Assembly (NCBI GenBank): GCA_007280315.1 | Contig: QYQC01000042.1 | Location: 1-9,240 of the forward strand | Length of the DNA stretch: 9,240 bases | Source of the DNA: Betaproteobacteria bacterium | Lineage (GTDB): Bacteria > Pseudomonadota > Gammaproteobacteria > Burkholderiales > SG8-39 | Reading direction: 5' to 3' | In this document: positions 1-6,799 of the stretch, piece after piece | How the letters are laid out: each line of letters begins with the position of its first letter | Numbering within the stretch: the stretch's first letter is position 1 | Program-made: the position numbers and the translations under genes | Notes under the pieces: generated by a model | Databases searched by the model: none | Told to the model about the DNA's origin: nothing | The model's input: the letters and a program-made list of their open reading frames with translations, nothing else

Positions 1-407
1 CCGGACATGTGCGCACCGCGCCGCTCGCGCATGAGCGCCAGATTGGGAAACAGCCCGAACAGTTTCTCCGGCGTCCATTGCGGTGCCCCGGCGCGCGGCG
101 GCTGCCGGCCCACCTCGAGATTCTCCATCACGCTGAGATCGGTGAATATGCGCCGCTCTTCGGGCACATAGCCCAAGCCAAGCCGGGCGATCTGATAGGG
201 TTCCAGCTGCTCGATGCGCCGGCCATCGAAACTGATTTCGCCCGCGAGCGGGCGCACCAGTCCGATCAGCGTTTTCAGGGTGGTGGATTTTCCCGCGCCG
301 TTGCGCCCGAGCAGCACCACGACTTCGCCGCGCTGCGCCGACAGGCTGAGATCGAACAGGATATGCGCCCGGCCGTAGGCGCTGTTGACGCCCTTCATCT
401 CAAGCAT
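1..407 (-). CDS. livF: Branched-chain amino acid-type ABC transporter ATP-binding protein LivF (partial, 3' end outside window)
   Basis: This is the N-terminal part (about 135 residues) of the second ATPase of a HAAT/Liv importer, which acts on the cytoplasmic face with LivG to power uptake. The Walker A motif GRNGAGKST lies near residues 34-42 and the Q-loop region YVPEER near residue 80. The last visible residues, RGAHMS, lead into the expected signature motif, which is cut by the window edge. I chose the ATG at 407 (MLEMKGVNSAYGRAHIL), which overlaps the livG stop by 8 nt. An in-frame ATG at 419 (MAVRMLEM) is equally possible, and neither has a strong ribosome-binding site. It is the last visible gene of the operon. 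LivF rather than LivG is supported by its place after LivG and by the short post-Walker A region. The transported substrate cannot be read from the ATPase. Confidence 0.93.
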   Translation of the reverse strand, partial: MLEMKGVNSAYGRAHILFDLSLSAQRGEVVVLLGRNGAGKSTTLKTLIGLVRPLAGEISFDGRRIEQLEPYQIARLGLGYVPEERRIFTDLSVMENLEVGRQPPRAGAPQWTPEKLFGLFPNLALMRERRGAHMS

Positions 408-1164
408 GCGCACCGCCATAGACCGCGCCCGAGCCCAGATAGACTTCCTGCACCTTGCGATTGGCGCGTACATCCGCCGGTTTGCCTTCGGCGATGAGCC
501 TGCCGTGATTCAACACCAGGATGCGGTCGGCGTGCGCGAACACCACGTCCATGTCGTGCTCGGTAAACAACACCGCGATGCCGGAGGCGCGTGCGAGCTC
601 GGCGGTGAGTTGCATCAGCGCCACGCGTTCGGTCGGCGCCATGCCCGCCGTGGGTTCGTCCATCAGCAGCAGGCGCGGCCGGTTGGCCAGGGCTATCGCG
701 AGTTCCACCCGCTTCAGGTCGCCGTAGGCGAGCACGGCGCAGGGCCTATCGGCCTGCGCGGCGATGCCGACGCGCGTGAGTAATTGCATTGCCTCGTCCC
801 GGTACTGATATGCCGCAAGCGAGACGAGCGAATTCAACTTGCCGTGAAAATTGAGCAGGGCGGTCTGCACGTTCTCGCGTACGCTCATCGACGAGAAAGT
901 CGCAGTGATCTGAAACGTGCGTCCCACGCCCATGCGCCAGATCTGGCGCGGCTTGCGGCCGATCAGGCTCGCGCCTTCGAATTCGGCGCTGCCGCTGTCG
1001 GCGGCGATCTGACCGTTCAGCAGATTGAAGCAGGTGGTCTTGCCGGCGCCGTTGGGGCCGATCAGCGCCAACAATTCGCCCGAGGCGAGGCTGAAGCTGA
1101 CTTCGCACACGGCCTGCACGCCGCCGTAGGCTTTGCACAGTTTAGAGACACTTAATACCGTCAT
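400..1164 (-). CDS. livG: Branched-chain amino acid-type ABC transporter ATP-binding protein LivG
   Basis: A complete 254-residue ATPase, the usual length for LivG. Visible motifs are Walker A GPNGAGKT (36-43), the Q-loop in RTFQ (82-85), signature LAYGDLKR (145-152, the Y form normal in this family rather than LSGGQ), Walker B LLLMDEP (165-171) and the switch histidine in TEHD (201-204). The LivG-type insert between Q-loop and signature is present. The start ATG at 1164 overlaps the permease stop as ATGA, which implies translational coupling. The frame stays open upstream to 1716, but that part reads antisense-like, arginine-rich sequence over the permease gene and is not part of this protein. 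The product pairs with LivF under the fused permease. Confidence 0.95.
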   Translation of the reverse strand: MTVLSVSKLCKAYGGVQAVCEVSFSLASGELLALIGPNGAGKTTCFNLLNGQIAADSGSAEFEGASLIGRKPRQIWRMGVGRTFQITATFSSMSVRENVQTALLNFHGKLNSLVSLAAYQYRDEAMQLLTRVGIAAQADRPCAVLAYGDLKRVELAIALANRPRLLLMDEPTAGMAPTERVALMQLTAELARASGIAVLFTEHDMDVVFAHADRILVLNHGRLIAEGKPADVRANRKVQEVYLGSGAVYGGAHA

Positions 1165-3083
1165 GATTGACGCTTCCCGGCGCGCGCTTCCCAGCGCTCG
1201 CGCAGAAATCCCGCAATGCCCTGCGGAAACACCAGGACGAGGAACAGAATGATGCCGCCCAGAAGTGCGCGCCAGAATTCGGTCTGGCGCGCGACGGTGT
1301 CCTGCAGCCAGGTGAATACCGCCGCGCCGGCGACCGCGCCGGTCAGCGTTTGGATACCGCCCATCAACACCATCACCAGCCCGTCGACCGAGCGCGGAAT
1401 CGACAGCGTGTCGGGAGAAATGCTGCCCTTGGAAAATGCATACACTGCGCCTGCGACGCCGGCAAACAGTCCGGCCAGCGCGAAGCCCAGCCACTGCTGC
1501 CGGCGTACGTCGATGCCGATGGCGTCGGCGCGCAGCGGCGAATCGCGGCCCGCGCGCAGCGCGTAACCGAAGGGCGAATACAGAATGCGCCACAGGATCA
1601 GGGCGCCGCCGGCGCACAACACCAGGGCTAAATAATAGAACGCGGTTTTCCCGGAGAGCCACTGCGCCGGCCAGACGCCCACCAGGCCGTTTGAACCGCC
1701 GGTAAAAGCGTCCCATTGGTACACGACCGACCAGGCGATTTGCGCGAAGGCGAGCGTCAGCATTGCCAGGTACACCCCCGACAGGCGCACGCAGAACCAG
1801 CCGAACACCAGCGCCCCCAGCCCGGCGGCGAGCGGTGCGAGCAGCAGCGCGAGTTCCATCGGCAGCGCGTACTTGAACAAAAGCGCGGCGGCGTAGGCGC
1901 CCAGCCCGAAATACGCCGCATGGCCGAAGGAATGCATGCCGGCCGGGCCCATGATGAAATGCAGGCTGACGGCGAACAGCGCGAACACCAGGATGTCGGT
2001 CAGCAGCACCAGAGTGTAGCGATCGGAAACCAGCGGCAGCAGTGTGAGTGCGAGCAGCGCTGCGGCGAGTGCCTTGAGCATGCCGGGTGAAGGCAGGGAC
2101 AGCGGCGGTTCGACCGATGCTGTGCCGCGCGGCACGCCCTGCGCCCGGCCGAACAGACCCCAGGGCCTGATTACCAGAACCACGGCCATGACGATGAATT
2201 CAACCACCAGCGTCAGCTTGGAAAAGGAAAACTCCATGCCGAAGGCGCTGACATTGCCGATGCCGATGCACATGGCTTTGAGTACGCCGATGATCACCGC
2301 GGCGAGGAATGCGCCGGGTATGCTGCCCATGCCGCCAACCACCACCACCACGAACACGTCGGACAGGATGGAAAGGTCCATGGTCAGCACCGCCGGCTCG
2401 CGCGGAATCTGGATCGCGCCGCCTAGGCCGGCGAGAAACGAACCGAGCGCGAATACACTGGTAAACAGCCACGCCTGGTTCACCCCCAGCGCGCCCGCCA
2501 TTTCCCGGTCTTCGGTCGCAGCGCGCACCAGCGTGCCCCAGCGCGTGCGCGTGAGCAACAGCCACAGGAGGCCGAGTACAACCGGACCGAGCACAATCAG
2601 AAACAGATCGTATTCGGGGACGCGCCGGCCGAGGATCGCCACGGCGCCTTCCAGGCCGGGGGCGCGCGGTCCGAGCAAATCCTCCGGACCCCAGGCCCAG
2701 AGCGCGAAGTCGCGGATGACCAGCACCAACGCAAAGGTGGCAAGCAGTTGCAGCAGTTCCGGCGCGTGATACAGGCGCCGCAGCAACAGGCGTTCGACCA
2801 GCGCGCCGAACAGGCCCACGCTCAGGCCGGCCAGCAGCACCGCGCCCCAGAATCCAAAAATCCCGCCGCCGAACCACTGCACCAGGCTGTAGGCGGTGTA
2901 GGTGCCGAGCATATAGAGCGAGCCATGAGCGAAATTGACGATGCGGGTGACGCCGAAAATCAGCGACAACCCGGCCGCGACCAGAAACAGCGACGAGGCC
3001 GCAGCGAGACCGTTGAGCAGTTGAACGAAAATTGCGCTGAGACTCAAATCCGGCTCGTTCTGTCGTTCTTGAAATGCAGACAA
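1161..3083 (-). CDS. Fused LivH-LivM branched-chain amino acid-type ABC permease
   Basis: A 640-residue inner-membrane protein carrying both Liv permease domains in one chain. The LivH-like half (about 15-312) has the family opening GLSLIFGVTRIVNFAHG (38-54) and a coupling-loop segment RAATEDREMAGALGVN (187-202). The LivM-like half (about 335-630) has GMHSFGHAAYFGLGAYAAAL (382-401), RLSGVYLAMLTLAFAQ (433-448) and a second coupling loop RAGRDSPLRADAIGIDV (511-527). A hydrophilic linker (about 313-334, GRAQGVPRGTASVEPP) joins them. The halves are separate genes in many bacteria, but fusions are known. No ATG suits the N-terminus: the candidates are TTG at 3083, with GGAGAGGG about 9 nt upstream inside a hairpin, or TTG at 3047 (MSLSAIFVQLL), which fits family N-termini but lacks a clear ribosome-binding site. 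Its stop overlaps livG. Confidence 0.93.
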   Translation of the reverse strand: MSAFQERQNEPDLSLSAIFVQLLNGLAAASSLFLVAAGLSLIFGVTRIVNFAHGSLYMLGTYTAYSLVQWFGGGIFGFWGAVLLAGLSVGLFGALVERLLLRRLYHAPELLQLLATFALVLVIRDFALWAWGPEDLLGPRAPGLEGAVAILGRRVPEYDLFLIVLGPVVLGLLWLLLTRTRWGTLVRAATEDREMAGALGVNQAWLFTSVFALGSFLAGLGGAIQIPREPAVLTMDLSILSDVFVVVVVGGMGSIPGAFLAAVIIGVLKAMCIGIGNVSAFGMEFSFSKLTLVVEFIVMAVVLVIRPWGLFGRAQGVPRGTASVEPPLSLPSPGMLKALAAALLALTLLPLVSDRYTLVLLTDILVFALFAVSLHFIMGPAGMHSFGHAAYFGLGAYAAALLFKYALPMELALLLAPLAAGLGALVFGWFCVRLSGVYLAMLTLAFAQIAWSVVYQWDAFTGGSNGLVGVWPAQWLSGKTAFYYLALVLCAGGALILWRILYSPFGYALRAGRDSPLRADAIGIDVRRQQWLGFALAGLFAGVAGAVYAFSKGSISPDTLSIPRSVDGLVMVLMGGIQTLTGAVAGAAVFTWLQDTVARQTEFWRALLGGIILFLVLVFPQGIAGFLRERWEARAGKRQS

Positions 3084-3089
3084 TCAGAA

Positions 3090-3118
3090 ATTCCCTCTCC
3101 GGCGGCGGGAGAGGGAAT
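3090..3118. repeat. Perfect 11-bp intergenic hairpin overlapping the permease ribosome-binding site
   Basis: The arms ATTCCCTCTCC (3090-3100) and GGAGAGGGAAT (3108-3118) are perfect reverse complements around a 7-nt GC loop. On the transcribed (minus) strand no T-tract follows, so it is not a classical Rho-independent terminator. CCCTCTCC/GGAGAGGG hairpins are common as intergenic repeats in proteobacteria. In the message the downstream arm carries the GGAGAGGG that would serve the TTG start at 3083, so folding could limit permease translation and protect the 3' end of the binding-protein message. The fold is seen; the function is inferred. Confidence 0.75.
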
Positions 3119-3141
3119 CGGGGACGTACGGTGTATTGCGT

Positions 3142-4350
3142 CTACTCCGCTGGCCGCATGGCTTTGACTTCGGCGTCGCTGGGCAGGTAACCGGCGCCGT
3201 CGGCGTACTTCCAGTCGACCATCACCCCTTTGCCGTCCTTCAGCGCCAGGCGTCCGACGTAGGCGCCCATGGTGGACTGGTGGTCGAGCGCGCGATAGCT
3301 GAATTTCCCCAGCGGAGAATCCATCTGCATGCCTTTCATCGCCGCGATCATCTTTTCGGTGTCGACGGACCCGGCCTTCTTGATCGCTTCGGCAGCGCTC
3401 ATCATGGTGGAGTAGCCGACGATCGAGCCCAGGCGCGGATAGTCATTCCATTTGGCGCGGTAGGCGGCGAGAAACTTCGAATGCTCGGGCGTGTTGATCT
3501 GCTCCCAGGGGTAGCCGGTCACATACCAGCCGGCGGGCGTCTCGTCCTTGAGCGGATCGAGATACTCCGGCTCGCCGGCGAGCAGGTTGAATACCGGGCG
3601 ATCCTTGAACAGTCCACGCTGCGTGCCTTCGCGCACGAACTTCTGCAGATCGGCGCCGAACAGGGACGAGAAAATGGCATCCGGCTTGGCGTCGATCAAG
3701 GCCTGCACCACGGCACCGGCCTCGATCTTGCCCAGCGCCGGTGCCTGCTCGGCGATGAATTCGACACCGGGTTGTTTTGCCGCGAGCAGCTTCTTGAAGC
3801 CGGCGGTGGCCGACTGGCCATACTCGTAATTGGGATAGACGATGGCCCAGCGCTTCTTGTTCAGCTTCGCCGCTTCCGGCACCAGCATGGCGACCTGCAT
3901 GTAAGTCGATGGGCGCAGGCGGAACGTATAGTGATTGCCCTTGTTCCACACGATTTGGTCGGTCAGGGGTTCGGCCGCGATGAACAGGGTTTTTCTCTGC
4001 TTGGCGAAATCGCTCACCGCGAGGCCCACGTGCGAGGCGAAGCAACCCATCAGCAGGGACACGTTCTCGCGCGACAGGAGCTCCTCGGCGGTGCGCACCG
4101 CATCGCCCGGCGTGCCGCTGTCATCGCGCGAAATCACCTCCACTTTCTTGCCGAGCAGGCCGCCGGACTTGTTGATTTCGTCCAGCGCCAGTTCCCAGCC
4201 CTTCTTGTACGGCTCGAGAAACGCGGGGAAATTCTTGTAGCTGTTCATTTCCCCGATTTTTATCGTGTTCTGCGCGGCCGCGGGACCGCTGAAAACCGCG
4301 GCGATTGCCAGCGTAATCGTGCCCAACAAAAATGTTCTGCGTGCAGTCAT
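3142..4350 (-). CDS. Periplasmic substrate-binding protein of a Liv/HAAT-type ABC importer
   Basis: A 402-residue type I periplasmic binding protein (Peripla_BP_6 class, LivK-like), first gene of the importer operon. The signal peptide is clear: charged MTARR, a hydrophobic core and a likely AAA-Q cleavage near residues 24-27, followed by the mature start NTIKIGEMNSYK. Family landmarks include GWELALDEIN, GGLLGKKVEVISRDDSGTP, a ligand-pocket-like LLMGCFASHVGLAVS stretch and a domain-crossing region near VYPNYEYGQS. The ATG at 4350 is chosen because AGGAGG (4356-4361) lies 5 nt upstream. The frame extends to 4467, but that region has no such support and would bury the signal peptide. The ligand is unknown: Liv-family binding proteins bind amino acids, amides, aromatic acids and other small acids. 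The neighbouring catabolic genes make a non-amino-acid ligand plausible. Confidence 0.92.
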   Translation of the reverse strand: MTARRTFLLGTITLAIAAVFSGPAAAQNTIKIGEMNSYKNFPAFLEPYKKGWELALDEINKSGGLLGKKVEVISRDDSGTPGDAVRTAEELLSRENVSLLMGCFASHVGLAVSDFAKQRKTLFIAAEPLTDQIVWNKGNHYTFRLRPSTYMQVAMLVPEAAKLNKKRWAIVYPNYEYGQSATAGFKKLLAAKQPGVEFIAEQAPALGKIEAGAVVQALIDAKPDAIFSSLFGADLQKFVREGTQRGLFKDRPVFNLLAGEPEYLDPLKDETPAGWYVTGYPWEQINTPEHSKFLAAYRAKWNDYPRLGSIVGYSTMMSAAEAIKKAGSVDTEKMIAAMKGMQMDSPLGKFSYRALDHQSTMGAYVGRLALKDGKGVMVDWKYADGAGYLPSDAEVKAMRPAE

Positions 4351-4422
4351 CTGTTCCTCCTGAGGTTCGTTGTTTCCGGCCGTTTCGGATTCCGGCTTCC
4401 GGCTGACGATCCGATACGACGC

Positions 4423-4428
4423 ATGATA
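4423..4428 (-). promoter_or_regulatory. Possible -10 element for the transporter operon
   Basis: A minus-strand TATCAT lies about 75 nt upstream of the binding-protein ATG in the 4351-4497 intergenic region. No good -35 is found at 16-18 nt, so an activator-dependent promoter is possible. This is a weak call. Confidence 0.22.
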
Positions 4429-4497
4429 GCGCGGAGCGGGGTAGTGCGGCCAGTCGGATTGCAACACCGGCCAGATTGCCGCAGCTCTGAAACCTTC

Positions 4498-4551
4498 TTG
4501 CCATTTAGTACCTATTACACTAGAATAAGTACCGTAATCAGTACTAATAGG
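4498..4551 (+). promoter_or_regulatory. Sigma-70-like promoter with overlapping operator repeats for vapBC
   Basis: The -35 TTGCCA (4498-4503), a 17-nt spacer and the -10 TAGAAT (4521-4526) form a near-consensus promoter ending about 34 nt before the antitoxin ATG. AGTAC occurs three times (4507, 4528, 4540), and CCTATTA (4511-4517) is the reverse complement of TAATAGG (4545-4551). Repeats across spacer and start site fit autorepression by the antitoxin-toxin complex, the usual mode of type II systems. The ribosome-binding AGGA is at 4549-4552. Confidence 0.7.
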
Positions 4552-4559
4552 AACCAGCC

Positions 4560-4826
4560 ATGAATACGCTTACTGCCGCCGAACTCAAGCGCCGTGGCAT
4601 GGCCGCGATCGAGGACGGCCTGCGCCATGGCCCGGTGCACATCGTCAAACGCAACCGGCCGGCGGCAGTGGTGCTATCCGAGGACGACTACCAGCGACTG
4701 GCGAGGGGCAAGGTGGCGGCATCAAGCGGCTTGACCGCCATGCAATGGCTGTTGTCGCAGCGTGCAGTTGGCAAGCGCAGCAAAGCCAGTATCGACGCTG
4801 ATCTCAAAGCCGAACGCGACTGGTGA
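4560..4826 (+). CDS. Phd/YefM-type antitoxin of a VapBC-like pair
   Basis: An 88-residue protein whose first 50 residues fit the Phd/YefM antitoxin fold: MNTLTAAELKRRGMAAIEDG followed by a strand-turn-strand segment PVHIVKRNRPAAVVLSEDDY. In this family the N-terminal half dimerises and binds the operator, and the C-terminal tail wraps the toxin. The tail here (about 60-88) is charged and ends in KAERDW. AGGA at 4549-4552 supports the ATG at 4560. The stop overlaps the toxin GTG start by 4 nt (GTGA), so antitoxin is made first and the toxin is translationally coupled. It is transcribed divergently from the transporter operon. It should neutralise the PIN toxin and repress its own promoter. Confidence 0.88.
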   Translation: MNTLTAAELKRRGMAAIEDGLRHGPVHIVKRNRPAAVVLSEDDYQRLARGKVAASSGLTAMQWLLSQRAVGKRSKASIDADLKAERDW

Positions 4827-5233
4827 TCGCTTTCTTCGACGCCAGCGCCTTGATCTACCTGATCGAGGGACGGGAGCCGTTTGGCGGCAAGGTGCGCAAG
4901 GAGCTGGCGGCGGTCGCAAAGAAGTACCCGGATTTGGGCGCGGCAGTAAGCAGACTGACATGGCTGGAATGCAGGGTCGGCCCGATGAGGGCCAACGATA
5001 GCGCAGCATTGGCCTTGTACGATGCGTTCTTCGCAAGGCCTGATTTGGTATGGGTGGAACTGTTAAGAGATGTCGTCGAGTTGGCCGCGGTAATCCGGGC
5101 CAAACACGGCCTCAGGACACCGGATGCGCTGCAAGCGGCCAGTTGTTTGCAGTTAGGCGCGGATCATGTGTTTCTTGGCGGGGACAGCGCATTCAAGCGC
5201 GTCGGCGGACTGAATGTGAAGGTGCTGCGCTGA
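4823..5233 (+). CDS. vapC: VapC-type PIN-domain ribonuclease toxin
   Basis: A 136-residue PIN-domain protein, the normal VapC length. The conserved acidic residues for metal binding are in place: D6 in FFDASAL, E49 in TWLECRV, D101 in LRTPDALQAAS and D121 in GGDSAF. VapC toxins cleave tRNA or rRNA and halt translation; the target cannot be told from sequence. The start is the GTG at 4823, overlapping the antitoxin stop as GTGA, with no independent ribosome-binding site, so it depends on translation of the antitoxin. All acidic residues are present, so it looks active. The frame ends at a TGA with no clear terminator behind it. Confidence 0.9.
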   Translation: MIAFFDASALIYLIEGREPFGGKVRKELAAVAKKYPDLGAAVSRLTWLECRVGPMRANDSAALALYDAFFARPDLVWVELLRDVVELAAVIRAKHGLRTPDALQAASCLQLGADHVFLGGDSAFKRVGGLNVKVLR

Positions 5234-5499
5234 AGCTGCCCTTTGGACGTCGCCTTGAGTATCCGAAACGGATTGATTTTCGCTCGGTCAATGCCTGAAG
5301 AATCGCATCAGTATTGACTCCCAGCCCTATTGCCTACCGAAAGAATTGAACTGACAAAGGCGTTTTATTCAGCCGCCAGCGCGAACGAGGGTTTGAAGTT
5401 TGAATAATCGTCAAGCAACTGGCGCATTCTCCGACGCGGCCTCTCGCGGCGGTCCCAGTCCGACCAACGCCTGTTCGCGCAGAAATATGGAAAGCTGAC
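5234..5499. other. Gene-free stretch between vapC and the reductase cassette, with a stray minus-strand reading frame
   Basis: I see no complete gene, RNA or terminator here. One minus-strand frame is open from about 5530 to a TGA at 5411-5413. It begins just after an in-frame TAG inside the attC and reads GDFYVERQLSIFLREQALVG then LGPPREAASENAPVA. It has no start codon or ribosome-binding site and runs through the attC right core (TAC GTT GAG). A second frame gives a 20-residue peptide from an ATG to a TAA near 5370. They could be the 3' end of a gene whose beginning was lost at the cassette junction, or chance. Confidence 0.35.
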
Positions 5500-5569
5500 G
5501 CTCAACGTAGAAGTCGCCGGCGCTGCGCGGCTATATCGCGCAGCGTCCGTGTGGACTGCCGGGTTAGGC
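5500..5569 (-). other. attC-like recombination site of the reductase cassette (diverged right core)
   Basis: Read on the minus strand, GCCTAAC (5569-5563) fits the left core RYYYAAC and GTTGAGC (5506-5500) fits the right core GTTRRRY. Between them a perfect 9-bp hairpin CGCTGCGCG / CGCGCAGCG (5521-5529 and 5537-5545) has an AT-rich 7-nt loop. Folding outwards, GCAGTC pairs with the complement of GAAGTC and a CGG pairs on the other side, with a few unpaired bases on one arm, as in single-strand-folded attC sites. The two core boxes differ at 2 of 7 positions. The 70-bp size is normal. The reductase stop lies 5 nt before the left core. Confidence 0.65.
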
Positions 5570-5574
5570 TGCCC

Positions 5575-6204
5575 TCACTGACGCACATAGCGCAAGTGGG
5601 TGGCGGCTGGACCAGCAAGAACCTTGTCAATGCGAAACTGCGGCCCGGGCTCGCCCAGGTTCTCGAAGAGACGCCGCCCTCCGCCAAAAAAAACGGGCGC
5701 CAGGGCGATTTCCAGCTCGTCCACGGCACCCAGGTTCAGGTACTGCTGGATCACATCGGCTCCGCCCGCGATACGAATATCTCGACTGCCTGCGGATTCC
5801 CGCGCCAGTTCCAGAGCGTGCTGCGGCCCGTCATTGATGAAGTAAAAGGTTGTCCCACCGGGGCGCAACCAAGGTTCGCGTTTCTCATTAGTTAGAACGT
5901 AGACCGGAGTGTGAAACGGAGCCTCCTCCGGCCAGGCGATCTCGCCCTGGTCGAACATGCGCTTGCCCATGATGTTGGCACCGATGCGCTCCGTGGTGCT
6001 ACGCACTAGGTCATTGACCGGACCGGTTTCGCCCCCTGATCCGAACTTGAGGTTTTCGCGGAAGTACTGTGTATTGAGGATCCAGGTCATCAGCGCACCC
6101 CACTTAGCGCCCCAGTTCTTGTACCCGGGATTCTCCATGGTCATTCCCTCAGGTGCCATGTAGCCATCGAGGCTAAGTCCAATGTTGACGAATACTTTGC
6201 TCAT
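5575..6204 (-). CDS. RibD C-terminal / dihydrofolate-reductase-like reductase (cassette gene)
   Basis: A 209-residue protein of the RibD C-terminal family, which shares the DHFR fold and binds NAD(P)H. Seen are the opening FVNIGLSLDGYMA (5-17), GKRMFDQGE (80-88), IAGGADVIQQYL (145-156), the typical LEIALAPVFFGGGRRLFE (164-181) and a strand-rich C-terminus. The family includes pyrimidine deaminase/reductase domains and many stand-alone reductases of unknown substrate; nothing here fixes the substrate or shows trimethoprim resistance. The ATG at 6204 has AGGAGG (6208-6213) only 3 nt upstream, a strong but close ribosome-binding site. It is followed by an attC-like site and preceded by half of one. 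This places it as the last cassette of a small array, though its upstream cassette boundary is missing. Confidence 0.85.
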   Translation of the reverse strand: MSKVFVNIGLSLDGYMAPEGMTMENPGYKNWGAKWGALMTWILNTQYFRENLKFGSGGETGPVNDLVRSTTERIGANIMGKRMFDQGEIAWPEEAPFHTPVYVLTNEKREPWLRPGGTTFYFINDGPQHALELARESAGSRDIRIAGGADVIQQYLNLGAVDELEIALAPVFFGGGRRLFENLGEPGPQFRIDKVLAGPAATHLRYVRQ

Positions 6205-6231
6205 GATCCTCCTCTCGTATGTTCGGATGGT

Positions 6232-6270
6232 GGCCTGCCGTTGGTGCTCCGCTTGAGCGAGGGGTTAGGC
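6232..6270 (-). other. Half of an attC site downstream of the GNAT gene
   Basis: On the minus strand GCCTAAC (6270-6264) contains the GNAT stop codon TAA. It is followed by CCCTCGCTCAAGCGGAG and then CACCAACGGCAGGCC, an arrangement like the left half of many attC sites up to the apex of the central hairpin. No GTTRRRY occurs on the minus strand between here and the reductase ATG at 6204, and the complementary arm is absent. The right half seems to have been deleted or replaced by the reductase leader. Confidence 0.55.
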
Positions 6271-6789
6271 CGCAGTCGCACGTCGCCGAAGCTGGAGCCA
6301 CATAAGAACCTTGCCCTTGAAACCAGAAGGCGTGAGGATCGCCATGGGCTCGATGCCGTACTGTTGGAAGCCGACACTGCGGTACAGGTTGACGGCCGGC
6401 GCGTTTCCTTCTGTGACCGTGAGCGTGAGCAACAGCAGGCTGTCTATGGCGCGGCTGTGTTCGATGGCTGCCACGAGTAGGGCACGACCCGCGCCAGTGC
6501 TTCGTGCTCCAGGCGTGACATACATGCCGATGACAAGTGCCTTGTGCTTGGTTTTCGGCTTCGCTGCGAACTCAAGTGCAACGGTGCCGATCAGTTCCTG
6601 GCCCTCAAACGCGCCGAATGCCGCGCTCAAGCCCGAGGGGTCTGCGATACGTTTGACCCAGAACGCCTCAGGCTCTGCCGCCCGCTCTTCTGCTGTTGAG
6701 GTGAACGCATCAGCTGCGAGTTCATAGGCCTCAAGCATGAGTGCCCGATAGCGCGGAGCATCCGAAGGCTGGAGGAGCGCAACGTGCAT
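6265..6789 (-). CDS. GNAT-family N-acetyltransferase (cassette gene)
   Basis: A 174-residue GNAT protein that should transfer an acetyl group from acetyl-CoA to an amine. Motif A is visible as IGMYVTPGARSTGAGRALL (87-105), with the pyrophosphate-binding loop R96-S-T-G-A-G, and the C-terminal motif as NAPAVNLYRSVGF (129-141). The N-terminal half carries the usual substrate-side segment (EAFWVKRI at 41-48). The substrate is unknown; antibiotic, polyamine and protein N-terminal acetylation are all possible. The ATG at 6789 is only 10 nt behind the upstream attC right core, with no good ribosome-binding site, which is common for cassette genes. The TAA stop is inside the next attC core. No promoter is seen, so it probably relies on read-through from the toxin-antitoxin cassette. 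Confidence 0.85.
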   Translation of the reverse strand: MHVALLQPSDAPRYRALMLEAYELAADAFTSTAEERAAEPEAFWVKRIADPSGLSAAFGAFEGQELIGTVALEFAAKPKTKHKALVIGMYVTPGARSTGAGRALLVAAIEHSRAIDSLLLLTLTVTEGNAPAVNLYRSVGFQQYGIEPMAILTPSGFKGKVLMWLQLRRRATAA

Positions 6790-6799
6790 GAGTTCTGCG

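Noticed and set aside
2044..2769. 241-codon plus-strand open frame opposite the permease
   Set aside because: The translation is low-complexity, rich in T, S, M and P, and mirrors the hydrophobic permease codons. It has no domain or start signal.
3090..3118. Rho-independent terminator after the binding-protein gene
   Set aside because: The stem is strong but no T-run follows on the minus strand, and the operon evidently continues into the permease.
4351..4467. N-terminal extension of the binding protein to 4467
   Set aside because: It would place 39 polar residues before a normal signal peptide, and the ATG at 4350 has AGGAGG at ideal spacing.
3136..4563. 475-codon plus-strand open frame
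   Set aside because: It is antisense to the binding-protein gene, whose signal peptide, ribosome-binding site and family motifs are clear. Long antisense frames are expected at this GC content.
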